Source of the DNA: Methylobacterium organophilum
GTDB lineage: Bacteria > Pseudomonadota > Alphaproteobacteria > Rhizobiales > Beijerinckiaceae
Length of the DNA stretch: 64,000 nucleotides
Direction: 5' to 3'
Assembly (NCBI RefSeq): GCF_022179465.1
Contig: NZ_BPQV01000003.1
Location: forward strand, 124,001-188,000
Positions within the stretch are counted from its first letter, which is position 1. Every line of letters begins with the position of its first letter. The notes below the pieces were generated by a model, which did no database searches, was not told the DNA's origin, and worked only from the letters and a program-made list of their open reading frames with translations. Made by a program: the position numbers and the translations under genes. Below, one piece after another: positions 63,822-64,000 of the stretch.

Positions 63822-64000
63822 CTACGGCGCCACCAGGGTGGAGGGCGCGTCGCCGGTCAGGATCGCGGTGACGGAGCTCGGCGGATGGAGCGAGCCGACC
63901 ACGATGGAGAGCCTGCTCTCCCGCGCCAGGGCGAAAGCGGCCGTGTCCATGATCTTGAGGTCGCGGGCGATGGCCTCGTCGTGGCTCAGCCGGTCGTAGC
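63822..64000 (-). CDS. pyrH: UMP kinase, C-terminal part (cut by window edge)
   Basis: Only the last 58 codons are in the window: YDRLSHDEAIARDLKIMDTA then the SIVVGSLHPPSSVTAILTGD end. The KIMDTAAFALARESRL block is the UMP-kinase pattern. It starts the pyrH-frr-uppS-cdsA-dxr-rseP-bamA-lpxD set. Confidence 0.85.
   Translation of the reverse strand, partial: YDRLSHDEAIARDLKIMDTAAFALARESRLSIVVGSLHPPSSVTAILTGDAPSTLVAP

Overview
The window reads as a chromosomal segment of a GC-rich alphaproteobacterium, most likely a Methylobacterium/Methylorubrum-type methylotroph. Reasons: crotonyl-CoA carboxylase/reductase (ccr), catalase (katA) and ethylmalonyl-CoA mutase (meaA) stand side by side, an arrangement I recall from M. 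extorquens. An oxalate set (frc, oxc, oxlT), a CpdR-type response regulator, ergothioneine genes egtBD and the alphaproteobacterial envelope cluster frr-uppS-cdsA-dxr-rseP-bamA-lpxD are also present. I see no phage, transposase, CRISPR, tRNA or rRNA. Most of the window is core genome.

Layout. 1-8.1 kb: an SGNH-type secreted hydrolase (cut by the left edge), a lytic transglycosylase coupled to galE, galU, a small RNA candidate with its own promoter and terminator (4.85 kb), an N-formylglutamate amidohydrolase, cpdR, and a grxC/amidase/DUF1178 run. 8.1-12 kb: a dispersed repeat, then sppA-ihfB-lapA-trpF on the minus strand, followed by small SnoaL-like and OsmC-like genes. 12-25 kb: the oxalate region, with a PAS protein and frc (plus strand), an HPP/CBS membrane protein, a TPR glycosyltransferase (GT41-like), an esterase, then oxc and oxlT (minus strand), and a divergent CBS protein, an unknown 98-residue protein and a 603-residue P-loop protein. 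Three intergenic sites here share an inverted repeat of the form GGTAT-N5-AT(A/G)CC, which suggests one regulator for the scattered oxalate genes.

25-33 kb: rlmE and ppx separated by an opposite-strand SnoaL-type gene under a palindrome, a degenerate response regulator, a double cold-shock-domain protein, a second MltB-type transglycosylase, leuD, and two small genes. 33.2-33.7 kb: a 244-bp element repeated in tandem, whose internal stem differs between copies but stays paired. 33.8-39.8 kb: ccr, katA, a secreted protein and meaA. Ccr and MeaA are two successive carbon-skeleton enzymes of the ethylmalonyl-CoA pathway, which regenerates glyoxylate for the serine cycle; Frc and Oxc feed oxalate into the same C1/C2 pool.

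40-54 kb: a GT61 glycosyltransferase, egtD and egtB, murI, rpsD, rplS, zwf, an L,D-transpeptidase, ppa, a GNAT enzyme, a tyrosine-phosphatase-like protein and a WcbI-like protein. 54-64 kb: the lipid A / outer-membrane / isoprenoid cluster running right to left from pyrH (cut by the right edge) through frr, uppS, cdsA, dxr, rseP, bamA and lpxD. It is interrupted by an SRPBCC gene between pyrH and frr, and it ends at lpxD without fabZ-lpxA.
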